A DNA stretch of 35,684 nucleotides from an uncultured Bacteroidia bacterium (GCA_902791165.1 CADAVB010000008.1:76512-112195); one strand, 5' to 3'. Shown: positions 1 to 9,005, counted from the stretch's first letter. Notes: a model not told the origin generated them from the sequence alone. A program made the numbers and translations.

Positions 1-45
1 ACACCTCCGATGCCGATGGGCGGCGGAATGGACGGGATGATGTAA
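1..45 (+). CDS. groL: Chaperonin GroEL, C-terminal tail (partial)
   Basis: The first 14 codons before TAA read T-P-P-M-P-M-G-G-G-M-D-G-M-M. This is the Gly/Met-rich flexible tail typical of GroEL/Cpn60, which projects into the folding chamber. The rest of the gene lies outside the window. A strong terminator follows about 25 nt downstream, as expected for the end of a groESL operon. The identification rests on the tail motif alone, but that motif is distinctive. Confidence 0.8.
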   Translation, partial: TPPMPMGGGMDGMM

Positions 46-70
46 TCCAACTCATGTGGAAACGAGTAGA

Positions 71-103
71 AAGGCTGACCATGTTTGTGGTCGGCCTTTT
101 TTT
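71..103 (+). terminator. Rho-independent terminator of groL
   Basis: An 11-bp stem (71-81 with 88-98, one G-T pair) with a 6-nt loop is followed by a run of seven or more T. It lies directly after the groL stop. Confidence 0.85.
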
Positions 104-125
104 CGTGTATGTCGCATTTTTTTTC

Positions 126-133
126 TATTTTTG
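126..133 (+). promoter_or_regulatory. Bacteroidetes -7 box TATTTTTG before the M23-like gene
   Basis: This matches the TAnnTTTG consensus of the Bacteroidetes primary sigma factor and lies 31 nt upstream of the ATG at 165. It is preceded by a T-rich stretch. Confidence 0.65.
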
Positions 134-164
134 CAGGCCAATTAATTAATAGATAGCGAACAAA

Positions 165-1079
165 ATGCCTGAATCACCCCAAAAAACAACGAAGAAGAAA
201 CTCGTCCTCCGCAACCTCTCGTTCAAGAAGTTGAACCGAAGTTACGATTTCTTGATGCGTCACGACGAAACGAAAAAGGAAATCCTGGGTTTCAAGCTGA
301 ACCTGCTCAATCTCATCCTCGTCATCATCGGATTGGCATTGCTGCTCATCGTTATCAATACGTTCATCATCGCTTTCACGCCCTTGCGCGAATACATCCC
401 CGGTTATGCCGACACTGATCTAAACCGTGAAGTGTATGAGCTTAACCTTCGCGCCGATTCCATCCATCGGGAAATGCAAAAGAAGGACATCTATTTCGAG
501 AACCTCAAACGCATTGTGGAAGGCTACGATTTTGAATCCGACAGCACCGAAAGATACAATATCTACGAACCGCTACCTCACTCGGTTACCGACACCATCA
601 CACTGAAAAAATCGGTGCAAGACAGCCTGCTCAGAGCCGAGTTTGAAGCCCAAAGCCAATACAATCTCTTCGGCGACAATCCCGCTGCCCAAGCCAAACG
701 GCAAGCCAAAAACTTTCTTGCTCCCATCGACGGTAGCCTCTTCCGCGCCTACGATCCCAGCAACGGCCATTTTGGCATCGACATCGTTTCGGGCGGGAGC
801 CAAGTCATCAAAGCCACCTACGACGGCACGGTGGTGTTTTCCACTTGGAGCTTCGAGTTTAACTATTGCATTGGCATACAGCATGAAGACGGCTATTTTT
901 CTACCTACAGGCACAATGCCACCTTGCTGAAAAAGGAAGGCGACTTCGTGAAATCAGGCGAAGCCATCGCCATTTTGGGCAAGTCGGGCAAGTCCGATGA
1001 GCAACCTTACCTTCACTTTGAGTTGTGGCACAATGGCGTGTCGGTGAACCCCGCCGAATACGTGATGATTGAAAAATAA
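165..1079 (+). CDS. Membrane-anchored M23 (LytM-like) peptidase-domain protein
   Basis: This 304-aa protein has a basic cytoplasmic N-terminus, one membrane segment (about residues 43-71), a coiled-coil-like linker (85-120) and a C-terminal LytM/M23 fold (about 184-300). M23 enzymes cleave peptidoglycan cross-bridges with a zinc ion. Here the zinc ligands His202 and Asp206 (HFGID) and His284 are present, and His250 aligns with the catalytic His. The first His of the usual HxH motif is replaced by Tyr282 (Y-L-H). The protein may therefore be weakly active or a non-enzymatic regulator of cell-wall hydrolases, as seen for degenerate LytM proteins. It lies between groL and rseP with its own promoter. 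The M23 fold is secure; activity is not. Confidence 0.85.
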   Translation: MPESPQKTTKKKLVLRNLSFKKLNRSYDFLMRHDETKKEILGFKLNLLNLILVIIGLALLLIVINTFIIAFTPLREYIPGYADTDLNREVYELNLRADSIHREMQKKDIYFENLKRIVEGYDFESDSTERYNIYEPLPHSVTDTITLKKSVQDSLLRAEFEAQSQYNLFGDNPAAQAKRQAKNFLAPIDGSLFRAYDPSNGHFGIDIVSGGSQVIKATYDGTVVFSTWSFEFNYCIGIQHEDGYFSTYRHNATLLKKEGDFVKSGEAIAILGKSGKSDEQPYLHFELWHNGVSVNPAEYVMIEK

Positions 1080-1102
1080 TGCTTTCGGCAATGAAAATTG
1101 CT

Positions 1103-1110
1103 TATCTTTG
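1103..1110 (+). promoter_or_regulatory. Bacteroidetes -7 box TATCTTTG before rseP
   Basis: A perfect TAnnTTTG match lies 33 nt upstream of the rseP ATG. It shows that rseP can be transcribed independently of the preceding gene. Confidence 0.7.
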
Positions 1111-1142
1111 CACGCTTTTTTAAACCATAAACAAACAAAAAC

Positions 1143-2618
1143 ATGGTCATTTTAGTCAAAGTACTCCAATTCTTTTTGGCTCTTTCCATCCTGATTTTTG
1201 TCCACGAACTGGGCCATTTCCTCGCCGCCAAAGCCTTCAAGACCCGCGTCGAGAAGTTCTACCTCTTCTTCGATTGGGGCTTCTCATTATTCCGTTGCAA
1301 AAAGGTGAACGGCAAATGGCGTTTCAAATTCTTCTCGAAGAACGTTCAGGAAAAATACACCGCTATCGAATACAAGGATGCCGCAGGAAAGAAACAGACC
1401 AAATATGAACCTATCGACCTGAATGGACTGCCCGAAGACGATTGGCGCCGCAGCGACAGCACCGAATACGGCATAGGATGGTTCCCGCTCGGCGGCTATA
1501 ACAAGATTGCCGGCATGGTGGATGAGTCGATGGACAAGTCGCAGCTGCAACAGCCCGTCCAGCCCTGGGAGTTCCGTAGCAAACCCGCATGGCAGCGCTT
1601 CATCATCATGATCGGCGGCGTGTTCATGAATGTCATGTTGGCCTTCTTGATCTATATCGGACTGCTATCCAAATACGGCGAGCAATACCTGCCCACCGCC
1701 GAAGTCAACAAATACGGTATCTGCGTTGATAGCCTGGCCTACGAGTTTGGCCTTCGCGACGGCGACAAGATTTTGGCCATCGATGGCGAATACATCGAGA
1801 ACTTCTCGGAAATCCCCATGCAAATCATTCTTGAAAAGGCCAAGACCATCACCGTGGAACGCGACGGACAAGCCCTCACGGTCACCCTGCCCGACGACGC
1901 GCTCACCAAACTGCTCGCCAAGCAAGATGCCAATTTCATCTCTTTCCGTATGCCTTTCATGGTGGCCGACGTGGCTCCCAACAGCGCCGCCGAAGCTGGA
2001 GGATTGGCCGTGGGCGACATCATTATTGGTATCAACGACAAACAAACGCCTTATTATCAGGATTTTGTAAAAAGCATCAAGCAATACAAAAACCAGGATA
2101 TTGACGTACACGTCATCCGCGACTTCGACACGCTGGCCTTGGCCATGCACCTCGGCGAGGAAGGCGTTATAGGTGCCTATTTGGCGCCCATCTCCACCTA
2201 TTATAATATGGAAACCAAGGAATACACCTTCTTCGAGGCCATTCCCGCCGGCTTCTCCAAGACCTTCGATGGCCTGTCCGACTATTGGAAACAGGTGAAG
2301 CTCATCTTTAGCCCCAAGACCAAGGCTTACGAAAGCGTGGGCGGCTTCATCAGCATCGGCAAGATCTTCCCCGAAACTTGGATATGGAGCATCTTCTGGC
2401 GCATGACGGCTTTCTTGTCCATCGCTCTTGCGGTGATGAACATCCTGCCCATTCCAGCTTTGGACGGCGGTCACATCCTGTTCCTGCTGATAGAAATCAT
2501 CACCCGCCGCAAACCTTCCGACAAATTTATGCAAGTGGCCGAAACGGTGGGTCTTGTCTTGGTGCTGGCCTTGGTGCTCTTCGCCAACGGCAATGATGTC
2601 ATAAGATTGTTTAGGTAA
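1143..2618 (+). CDS. rseP: RIP zinc metalloprotease RseP (site-2 protease)
   Basis: This 491-aa inner-membrane protease performs intramembrane cleavage, classically of anti-sigma factors during envelope stress and of leftover signal peptides. The N-terminal membrane segment carries the HExxH zinc motif (His21-Glu22-Leu-Gly-His25). The C-terminal membrane region carries the third-ligand motif LDGGH (Asp441). Between them lie two PDZ-like regions; GLRDGDKILAIDG and GLAVGDIIIGIND are the typical carboxylate-binding turns. Roughly residues 45-130 hold an insertion relative to the E. coli enzyme, common in Bacteroidetes. The natural substrate cannot be read from this window. Confidence 0.95.
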   Translation: MVILVKVLQFFLALSILIFVHELGHFLAAKAFKTRVEKFYLFFDWGFSLFRCKKVNGKWRFKFFSKNVQEKYTAIEYKDAAGKKQTKYEPIDLNGLPEDDWRRSDSTEYGIGWFPLGGYNKIAGMVDESMDKSQLQQPVQPWEFRSKPAWQRFIIMIGGVFMNVMLAFLIYIGLLSKYGEQYLPTAEVNKYGICVDSLAYEFGLRDGDKILAIDGEYIENFSEIPMQIILEKAKTITVERDGQALTVTLPDDALTKLLAKQDANFISFRMPFMVADVAPNSAAEAGGLAVGDIIIGINDKQTPYYQDFVKSIKQYKNQDIDVHVIRDFDTLALAMHLGEEGVIGAYLAPISTYYNMETKEYTFFEAIPAGFSKTFDGLSDYWKQVKLIFSPKTKAYESVGGFISIGKIFPETWIWSIFWRMTAFLSIALAVMNILPIPALDGGHILFLLIEIITRRKPSDKFMQVAETVGLVLVLALVLFANGNDVIRLFR

Positions 2619-2707
2619 AAAAAAGTTGAAATTATTTATACAACTGAAAATCAGATAAATAACGGTGTTGAGAAAAAATTAATTTGACGAGATAAATACT
2701 AAATCCG

Positions 2708-2715
2708 TATTTTAG
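2708..2715 (+). promoter_or_regulatory. Possible -7 box (TATTTTAG) before porP
   Basis: Seven of the eight positions fit TAnnTTTG, 20 nt upstream of the ATG at 2736. The 117-nt gap after rseP is very AT-rich and otherwise shows nothing clear. Confidence 0.4.
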
Positions 2716-2735
2716 CGGTTTCAATCAGACAAGCT

Positions 2736-3710
2736 ATGTTGAAATTGAAGAGGAAAACCACACATATTGCGCTACTTTTCGTCCTTGCTTTTGCAACTTT
2801 AGCAGCGAAAGGACAGCAAGTTCCCATTTTCACCAACCATGCCAATTCGTATTCCTACATCAATGCGGGCTATGCGGGCTTGAGCGAAGGGGTGAATCTT
2901 TTGGGGCTTTACCGCCAACAATGGGCAGGCTTCCTCGATAACGACGGCAACGAGGTGGCACCCCAAACTTTCCTGCTGACGGGCGACATGCCCATCCCTG
3001 CACTCAACGGTGGCATAGGGTTCTCCATCTTGCAGGACAAACTGGGCTTCGAGAACAACATCAATGTCGGTTTGGGCTATTCCTATCACCTCGACTTGGG
3101 CGGCTCGTCACTGGGTATTGGCGTTGCAGGCACTTTGCTCAACCGAAGCACCGATTTTGCACAATTGAAACCCAATGCCGAAGGCGACCCCATTTTGTCG
3201 GGTTTGGGCGAGTCGAGCGCCATGTTGTTCGATTTCAACGTGGGCCTGTTTTGGCAAATGCCCGAATCGATTTATTTCGGCGTGTCGGTGGTCAATGTGC
3301 TCGAAACGATGAGCAAAGCCCTTAACGACCAAGCCGAAAGCAGCGCCAGTTTCATCACCGACCGCACTTTCTACGCCGTGGCAGGCTGGCCTTTCCGTTT
3401 CGAGGATATGCCCGCGTTCACCTTTGTCCCCTCTGTGAGCGTCATGTCAGACATTGCCTCCACCCAAATTAATGCCAACGCCAAGGTGATTTACAACAAC
3501 TTGTTCACCCTCGGCGTAAATTATCGTCCACAAGAATCCATCGGCATAATGGCCGGATTGGTCATCAAGGACATCGCTGTTACCTATGCATACGACATCA
3601 ATACCATGGGCCTCGGTATTCCTGGGTCGCATGAAATCGCGTTGAGTTATTGCTTCAAACTCGACCTCGACCGCACCCCGAGAGACTATAGAAGCGTCAG
3701 ATATTTGTAA
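2736..3710 (+). CDS. porP: Type IX secretion outer-membrane protein, PorP/SprF family
   Basis: This 324-aa protein has a signal peptide (MLKLKRKTTHIALLFVLAF.. with cleavage near AKGQ). It continues as a predicted outer-membrane beta-barrel with alternating hydrophobic strands and Gly-rich turns, and ends in an aromatic/basic strand. PorP/SprF proteins belong to the T9SS. In Porphyromonas, PorP is encoded next to porK-L-M-N, and SprF-type paralogues help deliver or anchor gliding adhesins and other cargo at the surface. The NPxxYN-like start seen in many PorP/SprF proteins is present only loosely (TNHANSYSYINAGYAG). Its position directly before gldK supports PorP rather than a distant SprF paralogue. 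Confidence 0.88.
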   Translation: MLKLKRKTTHIALLFVLAFATLAAKGQQVPIFTNHANSYSYINAGYAGLSEGVNLLGLYRQQWAGFLDNDGNEVAPQTFLLTGDMPIPALNGGIGFSILQDKLGFENNINVGLGYSYHLDLGGSSLGIGVAGTLLNRSTDFAQLKPNAEGDPILSGLGESSAMLFDFNVGLFWQMPESIYFGVSVVNVLETMSKALNDQAESSASFITDRTFYAVAGWPFRFEDMPAFTFVPSVSVMSDIASTQINANAKVIYNNLFTLGVNYRPQESIGIMAGLVIKDIAVTYAYDINTMGLGIPGSHEIALSYCFKLDLDRTPRDYRSVRYL

Positions 3711-3805
3711 TCAACCAAAAAAAAATTCACCCTTGTAATCAGGCGTTTTAGACAATAAAATTGAATAAAAATAAAAAAAATCACTGAGTAAAACAAAATA
3801 TTTAC

Positions 3806-3813
3806 TATTTTTG
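3806..3813 (+). promoter_or_regulatory. -7 box TATTTTTG before the gldKLMN operon
   Basis: An exact TAnnTTTG match lies in an AT-rich gap 61 nt upstream of the gldK ATG. It suggests gldKLMN can be transcribed separately from porP. Confidence 0.65.
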
Positions 3814-3874
3814 GCGGTTTTTTAGAACAAACGACCATACAAAAAACGGATAAAATTGAGTAATACATAAGAAG

Positions 3875-5284
3875 ATGAAGAAACTATTGTTTGTATTTTC
3901 GCTCGCTTTGCTGTTTACGGCATGCGGCAATTCAAATCAAGGAGAGCTGGTAGGTGTCAGAAAATCCAACAAGACATTCAACCAGCCTGACCCCTACGGC
4001 ATGGTTTTCGTTCCGCAAGGAAACTTCACCATGGGCGTTGGCGGCGAAGACATCACCTCGTCCTACCTCAACGAGCCGAAAACGGTTTCCGTGTCGGCCT
4101 TCTTCATGGACGAGACCGAAATCACCAACAACGAGTACCGCCAATTTGTGTATTGGGTCAGAGACTCCATTGCAAGAAAGCTGCTTGCCGACAACTTCCC
4201 CGACAGGTATGCCATCACCGAGAGCAAATCAGGCGAAGTGTATGACCCGCCTAGGCTCAACTGGAAGGAAAAGCTGGATTGGGACAGCAAGGAACAGGAT
4301 GTGCGCGAAACACTCGAGCCTATGTTCCTGCCCGAGCATGAGCGCTATTTCCGTAGAAAGGAAATCGACACAAGAAAACTTTACTATTCCTATTATTGGT
4401 TCGACATGGTGGCCGCCGCGAAGAAAGACTTTGCTGACGGCAAACTCGTCGAAAACGACTATTCGCTAGGTGAAGCCGATGCTGGCATCAACGTGGACCG
4501 CAAGGGCGCTTGGTCGAACCGTAAGCAAGGCTACAGCGACCGTTCGGTGTATGCTCGCGCCGAAGTGATTAACGTTTACCCCGATACGCTCTGCTGGATT
4601 CACGACTACGCCTATTCGTTCAACGACCCGATGACGGAGAAATATTTCTGGCATCCAGCCTACGACAACTATCCGGTGGTGGGTGTCACATGGCAGCAAG
4701 CTCGCGCCTTCTGCGTGTGGCGCACCGAGCTGCTCAACGCCTACATGCGCTCGAAGAAAGATGTCGACGTGTCGGAGTTCCGCCTGCCCACCGAAACCGA
4801 ATGGGAATGGGCAGCCCGTGGCGGCAAGATGCTCAATCCTTACCCGTGGGGCGGCCCCAACGCCAGCAATGCCAAAGGCTGCTTCATGGCCAACTTCAAG
4901 CCGAGAAGGGGTAACTACCTCGCCGACGGCGGCCTGCGCACCCTCGTGGTGGGCTGCTACCCGCCCAACGGCTGGGGCCTTTACGACATGGCCGGCAACG
5001 TGGCCGAATGGACCAACACCGCCTACGACCCCAACTCTTACAACTTCACTTGGGACATGAACCCCAACTACACCTACAACGCCAAGGCCGACGACCCGCC
5101 GGTCATGAAGCGCAAAGTGGTGCGCGGCGGCTCGTGGAAAGATGTTTCCTACTACCTGCAAGTTACCACCCGCGACTGGCAATATCAGGATTCGGCCAAC
5201 TGCTTCACTGGCTTCCGCTGCATCCAACCTTACCTTGGCCGCAACAAGGGCGACAACCCGAGAATGTCTAGGGTTTATAGATAA
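3875..5284 (+). CDS. gldK: T9SS/gliding lipoprotein GldK (PorK), SUMF1/FGE fold
   Basis: GldK/PorK is an outer-membrane lipoprotein that forms the large periplasmic ring of the T9SS together with GldN/PorN. The signal peptide ends in the lipobox L-F-T-A-C (lipidated Cys17). The rest is a formylglycine-generating-enzyme-like fold. Its signature segments appear in order: TEITNNEYRQF, PVVGVTWQQARAFCVWR, RLPTETEWEWAARGG, GNVAEWTNTAYD, VRGGSWKD and GFRCI. PorK homologues use this fold structurally and not as an enzyme. At 469 aa it has the usual length. It is the first gene of gldKLMN, with gldL 59 nt downstream. Confidence 0.95.
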   Translation: MKKLLFVFSLALLFTACGNSNQGELVGVRKSNKTFNQPDPYGMVFVPQGNFTMGVGGEDITSSYLNEPKTVSVSAFFMDETEITNNEYRQFVYWVRDSIARKLLADNFPDRYAITESKSGEVYDPPRLNWKEKLDWDSKEQDVRETLEPMFLPEHERYFRRKEIDTRKLYYSYYWFDMVAAAKKDFADGKLVENDYSLGEADAGINVDRKGAWSNRKQGYSDRSVYARAEVINVYPDTLCWIHDYAYSFNDPMTEKYFWHPAYDNYPVVGVTWQQARAFCVWRTELLNAYMRSKKDVDVSEFRLPTETEWEWAARGGKMLNPYPWGGPNASNAKGCFMANFKPRRGNYLADGGLRTLVVGCYPPNGWGLYDMAGNVAEWTNTAYDPNSYNFTWDMNPNYTYNAKADDPPVMKRKVVRGGSWKDVSYYLQVTTRDWQYQDSANCFTGFRCIQPYLGRNKGDNPRMSRVYR

Positions 5285-5343
5285 ACAAAAGAAAATCAAC
5301 AAATTAAAATAACAAAATTAACAACATTAAAAATTAAATTGTC

Positions 5344-6189
5344 ATGGCAAAAAAAGAACTTAGCGGATTCAAGAAATTCCTCGCATCGAAGAAGTACAAA
5401 ACCTTTATGGGCTACCTCTATGGTTGGGGTGCTGCAGTGGTTATGGTTGGTGCTTACTTCAAACTGACCCACATCCCTGGTGCCGACTTCATGTTGGCTC
5501 TCGGTTTAGGTATCGAAGCCATCATCTTCTTCATGTCGGCCTTCGAGCCTCAACATGTGGAATATGCATGGGACAACGTCTTCGTTGAACTCGAAGAAGA
5601 CTGGGACGGTCAGACGAGAACCCAATTTGCCACCACCGGCGGCGGCGGCAAGAGCGTTCCCTCCAGCGCGGAAGACGCCATGCTGAGCAAGATGTTCGAA
5701 AAGATGAACGTCAGCGAAGAAACGTTCCAAAAGATAGGCAAAGGACTTGACAAACTGGCTCAAAACGCTGGACAGATGGCCGACATCAGCAACGCGATGG
5801 CTGCCACCACCAACTACGCCAACGCCATGGACCGCGCCACGAAGTCCATCTCCGACTTCTCCTCGGCCTATGTCGAAACCAACCAGAAGCTGTCCGACTC
5901 CTTGGGCAAGCTCGATTTCAGCGCTTTGGATGCCAACACCATCAAGAAGGTGGCCTCCAGCATGCAATCGCTCAACTCGATCTACGAGCTGCAACTGCAA
6001 GGTGCCGAGCAAACCTCTGCCGCTAGCAAGAAGCTGACCGAAACTATGAACCAATACATGGACAATCTCACCGCTTCATCACAGAACGCCGGACAGCTCA
6101 ACCAACAGCTGACCCAGTTGTCGCAGCGCCTCTCCGCTTTGAACAACGTCTATGGTGGAATGTTGTCAGCAATGAACATCAAGGCATAA
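5344..6189 (+). CDS. gldL: T9SS/gliding motor membrane protein GldL (PorL)
   Basis: GldL/PorL is the pentameric inner-membrane stator of the T9SS motor; it converts proton flow into movement of the periplasmic GldM/PorM shaft. Two membrane segments lie near the N-terminus (about residues 22-41 and 47-68). The second contains a buried glutamate, Glu58, at the position of the conserved acidic residue proposed to carry protons. The remaining 200 residues are cytoplasmic, helical and Gln/Asn/Ser-rich with coiled-coil character. The protein is 281 aa. The ATG is preceded by an A-rich leader, and gldM follows after a 44-nt gap. Confidence 0.95.
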   Translation: MAKKELSGFKKFLASKKYKTFMGYLYGWGAAVVMVGAYFKLTHIPGADFMLALGLGIEAIIFFMSAFEPQHVEYAWDNVFVELEEDWDGQTRTQFATTGGGGKSVPSSAEDAMLSKMFEKMNVSEETFQKIGKGLDKLAQNAGQMADISNAMAATTNYANAMDRATKSISDFSSAYVETNQKLSDSLGKLDFSALDANTIKKVASSMQSLNSIYELQLQGAEQTSAASKKLTETMNQYMDNLTASSQNAGQLNQQLTQLSQRLSALNNVYGGMLSAMNIKA

Positions 6190-6233
6190 TTCTACTCGAA
6201 CCGATTGTATAATATAAAAAAGGAGTAAGAACT

Positions 6234-7954
6234 ATGTCAGGCGCAAAAGAAACCCCAAGACAGAAAATGATCGGTATGATGTACCTGGTCTATACTGCCT
6301 TGTTAGCCATGAACGTTTCGAAAGACATCCTCGATGCCTTCGACACGGTGAACAGCGGTGTTCAGACCACCAACATCACACTCTCGAATCAGATTGACCA
6401 GAAATAGAACAGTATTCCAAGGAACCGGAAAAGGCCGGGCCGTATTGGGAAGAAGCCCAAAACCTCAAGAAGGAAGCCGACGACCTCATCAACTACATCG
6501 AGGCTCTGAAATGGGATTTGGTGAAGCGTATCGAGTGCGCAAAAGCCAACACGCCCCAAGAAGCTGCCCAAATGGCCATCGATAAGGGCTTGCTGAAATC
6601 AACCGACACGCTTCGCAACGGGCGCAAGATCTACGACATCAATACCGCCAAGGTATCGTCGAGAGACAACTACAACAAGCCGACCGCCTACATGATGGGC
6701 GACCCCGAAGGCAACGGCAAGGCTTTCGAGCTTTCCGAAAAGATTCGCCGCTTCCGTAGAGAAGTCGTCAAGGCCATGGGTGTCGATCACATCCACGAAA
6801 TCGGCTTGATTACCGACAGCATCTATGGACCGAAGCAATTCGTCATGGAGCAAACTGGTGTCGGGGAAAGCGCACTGAAGCGCCTCCCGGGCGAAGGCGA
6901 GTATTATGCCGCCAAGGTCGATTATGCTCCCACCGCCATGGATGCCATCCAAAAGGGCTGGGAATACCGCAACTTCCACCACACGGTGCTTGTTGCCGAC
7001 GTAACCCTGCTCAACAAGATTATCTCTGAAGCCCAAACCGCCGAGTTGAACGCCGTTTCGCAACTGATGACCAACATCCACGCTGCCGACTATAAGTTTG
7101 ACGAAATCGGTGCCAAGGTCTTCGCCGAGAGTGGCTATCTCCTCTCCGGCCAAACCTACAAGGCTCAAGCCATGGTTACCGCTTGGCAGAACACCCAAAC
7201 GAAAGCCTACGTCAAGTTGGACGGTGGTGCCGAAAGGGAATATGTCAGCGACGGCCAAGGTGTCATCAACCTCGACTTCAACTGCGGCGTGGGTCAGCAC
7301 CGCTACACGGGTTACATCAAGATGCCCGATCCCAAGACTGGCGAGATGAAAGACTTCCCGTTTGAAAACAGCTTCGTCGTGGCTCCGCCTGCGGTGAGCG
7401 TTTCGGCCACCAAGATGAACGTGGTCTATCGCGGTATCAACAACCCGATTGCGGTTGGCGGCGGCGTTGGCGGCGAAATCAGTGCTTCGGCCAGCAGCGG
7501 CACCTTGACCCGCACAGGCAATGGTACCTACAACCTGCTTCCTGGTGCTGCCGACGAGGTGACCATCAGCGTCAGCTCTGGCGGCTCAAGCCTCGGCAGC
7601 ATGAAGTTCCGCGTGAAAGACCTGCCTAAGCCCACTGCCCTCATCCGCAACGTGGTGAACGGCCAAGTGACGAAGAGCGCTCTCCTCAGCGCCGGCGGCG
7701 TGATTGCCGAGATGAAGGATTTCGACTTCGAAGGCGTCAAGTATGACGTGGTTGGCTACACCTTCCGCTACAAGACCAAGGCCGGTACCACCAAGGAAGC
7801 CAAGGCTGGCAGCGGTCATTTCACCGAAGAAATCAAGAGCGCCATCAGCGGCTCCAATGTCGGCGACATGTTCCAATTCACCGCCATCCAAGTGCGCGGT
7901 AACGACGGAAAAGTGAAGACCTTGGAAACACCCATCGGTGTTGAAATCAAGTAA
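6234..7954 (+). CDS. gldM: T9SS/gliding motor protein GldM (PorM), interrupted by a one-base frameshift
   Basis: GldM/PorM spans the inner membrane once and reaches the GldK/N ring with stacked periplasmic domains, transmitting motor torque. The ATG at 6234 opens with MSGAKETPRQKMIGMMYLVY, the conserved N-terminus and membrane helix. The frame stops at TAG 6405-6407, after 57 codons. The protein continues in another frame from 6407 (EQYSKEPEKAGPYWEEAQN..) to 7954. Adding one A to AAA at 6402-6404 gives ..DQK-I-EQYSK.. and restores one chain of about 573 residues. The C-terminal part (from about 6518) shows the beta-rich periplasmic domains and ends VGVEIK-like. The function is presumably needed, so sequencing error or a recent mutation are the main options. 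Confidence 0.9.
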
Positions 7955-7980
7955 TTGAACAACAAAAAAACCTAGTTAAG

Positions 7981-8829
7981 ATGAAGAAGACACTTGTTTC
8001 CATGCTGACCCTCGCGGCCCTGCTCGGCAGCCTGAGCCTCAACGCCCAGACAACCGACATCAAGCCGCCGAAGAACAGCATCCTCTCCAACAGGCAAGAA
8101 ATCATTAATGAGAAGAAAGCCTCGCCGCTTCCCGTCATTGACGAGTCAACCGTTATGTGGAAGAAAACGGTGATTAGGGAGATCGATTTCCGCCAGAAGA
8201 TCAATCAAGTGTTCTACTACCCGATTAATCCGACCGAGGACTGGAGAAACCTCATCACCGTCATCTACGACGGCATCATGAGCGGCGACATCACGCCCTA
8301 CCGCGTTGAAAACAATATCGACGACATGGTGACTCCACTGACCTTGGCCGACTTCGAGAAGGAGAACTCGAAAATTGGCGACCCGCCGGTCATCTGGAAC
8401 GAGGAATTGGGTACGGAAGTGCCTAATGAAATCGCCTTTAAGGACCGTATGCTCAACGTGATGCGCCTCAGAATCAAGGAAGACTGGTATTTCGACAAGA
8501 AACTGTCGCAGTTCCTTGTGCGCATCATCGCCCTTGGTCCCATCGTCGTTGATGACGACGGCGGACTCTCCCAAGTGTGCTGGGTGCCTTACGAAGACTC
8601 ACGCGATGTTTTCGCCAAAGCCTTTGCATTCAACCGCAACAACGCGGCTCAACGCCTCACCTACGATGAAGTGCTGCAAAAGCGCATCTTCGACAGCTAC
8701 ATCGTCAAGGAAGAGAACGTTTATGACCGCTACATCAACTCCTACGCCTTCAATATTGACGCGCTCTACGAATCGGAGCGCATCAAGAACGAGATGTTCG
8801 ACTTCGAACAGAGCCTCTGGGAGTATTAA
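7981..8829 (+). CDS. gldN: T9SS/gliding ring protein GldN (PorN)
   Basis: GldN/PorN is a periplasmic protein that forms the T9SS ring with the lipoprotein GldK and contacts GldM. The 282-aa product starts with a signal peptide (MKKTLVSMLTLAALLGSLSL) and probable cleavage after NAQ. Family hallmarks include MWKKTVIREIDFRQKINQVFYYP and the C-terminal ..NEMFDFEQSLWEY. It begins 26 nt after gldM and ends the operon at a strong terminator. Confidence 0.95.
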   Translation: MKKTLVSMLTLAALLGSLSLNAQTTDIKPPKNSILSNRQEIINEKKASPLPVIDESTVMWKKTVIREIDFRQKINQVFYYPINPTEDWRNLITVIYDGIMSGDITPYRVENNIDDMVTPLTLADFEKENSKIGDPPVIWNEELGTEVPNEIAFKDRMLNVMRLRIKEDWYFDKKLSQFLVRIIALGPIVVDDDGGLSQVCWVPYEDSRDVFAKAFAFNRNNAAQRLTYDEVLQKRIFDSYIVKEENVYDRYINSYAFNIDALYESERIKNEMFDFEQSLWEY

Positions 8830-8851
8830 TTTGTCGAAAATTCTTAATGAG

Positions 8852-8880
8852 AAGGACATCCTTTAGGGGTGTCCTTTTTT
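8852..8880 (+). terminator. Terminator of the gldKLMN operon
   Basis: A 10-bp stem (8852-8861 with 8867-8876) with a 5-nt loop is followed by a T run. It starts 22 nt after the gldN stop. Confidence 0.85.
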
Positions 8881-8890
8881 TATGCGCCAT

Positions 8891-8963
8891 TTGTAGGGCT
8901 GACACATTGTGTCAGCCGATGTTTGTGTCGCTGTAAGGCTGCCCTGATAAGACAGCCCTACAA
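8891..8963. repeat. 73-bp palindromic intergenic element (MITE/REP-like)
   Basis: Outer inverted repeats of 11 bp (TTGTAGGGCTG at 8891-8901; CAGCCCTACAA at 8953-8963) enclose two units. One is a perfect palindrome (GGCTGACACA-T-TGTGTCAGCC, 8897-8917) and one is GGCTG..CAGCC (8937-8957). It sits between two terminators in a 387-nt gene-poor stretch and codes for nothing visible. It resembles small non-autonomous repeats scattered in Bacteroidales intergenic DNA. Confidence 0.6.
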
Positions 8964-8973
8964 CCACACAAAC

Positions 8974-9004
8974 AAAAAAAGCAGCAGATTTCTGCTGCTT
9001 TTTT
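8974..9004 (-). terminator. Terminator of tRNA-Pro (possibly bidirectional)
   Basis: A perfect stem (GCAGCAGA 8981-8988 with TCTGCTGC 8991-8998) is extended by A7 and T6 flanks. On the minus strand it lies just after the tRNA 3' end and ends in a T run. Confidence 0.8.
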
Positions 9005-9005
9005 G

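Noticed and set aside
4466-5302. 278-codon minus-strand frame opposite gldK
   Set aside because: It is antisense to the conserved SUMF1 fold, with a Val/His/Gly-rich translation typical of a shadow.
6399-6410. Programmed -1 frameshift in gldM
   Set aside because: CAGAAATAG is not a classical slippery heptamer, and no downstream stimulatory structure was evident. A one-base deletion is simpler.
8974-9004. CRISPR-like or satellite repeat around the GCAGCAG stretch
   Set aside because: It is a single perfect inverted repeat with A/T runs directly at the tRNA 3' end, which fits a terminator. No CRISPR array was seen anywhere in the window.
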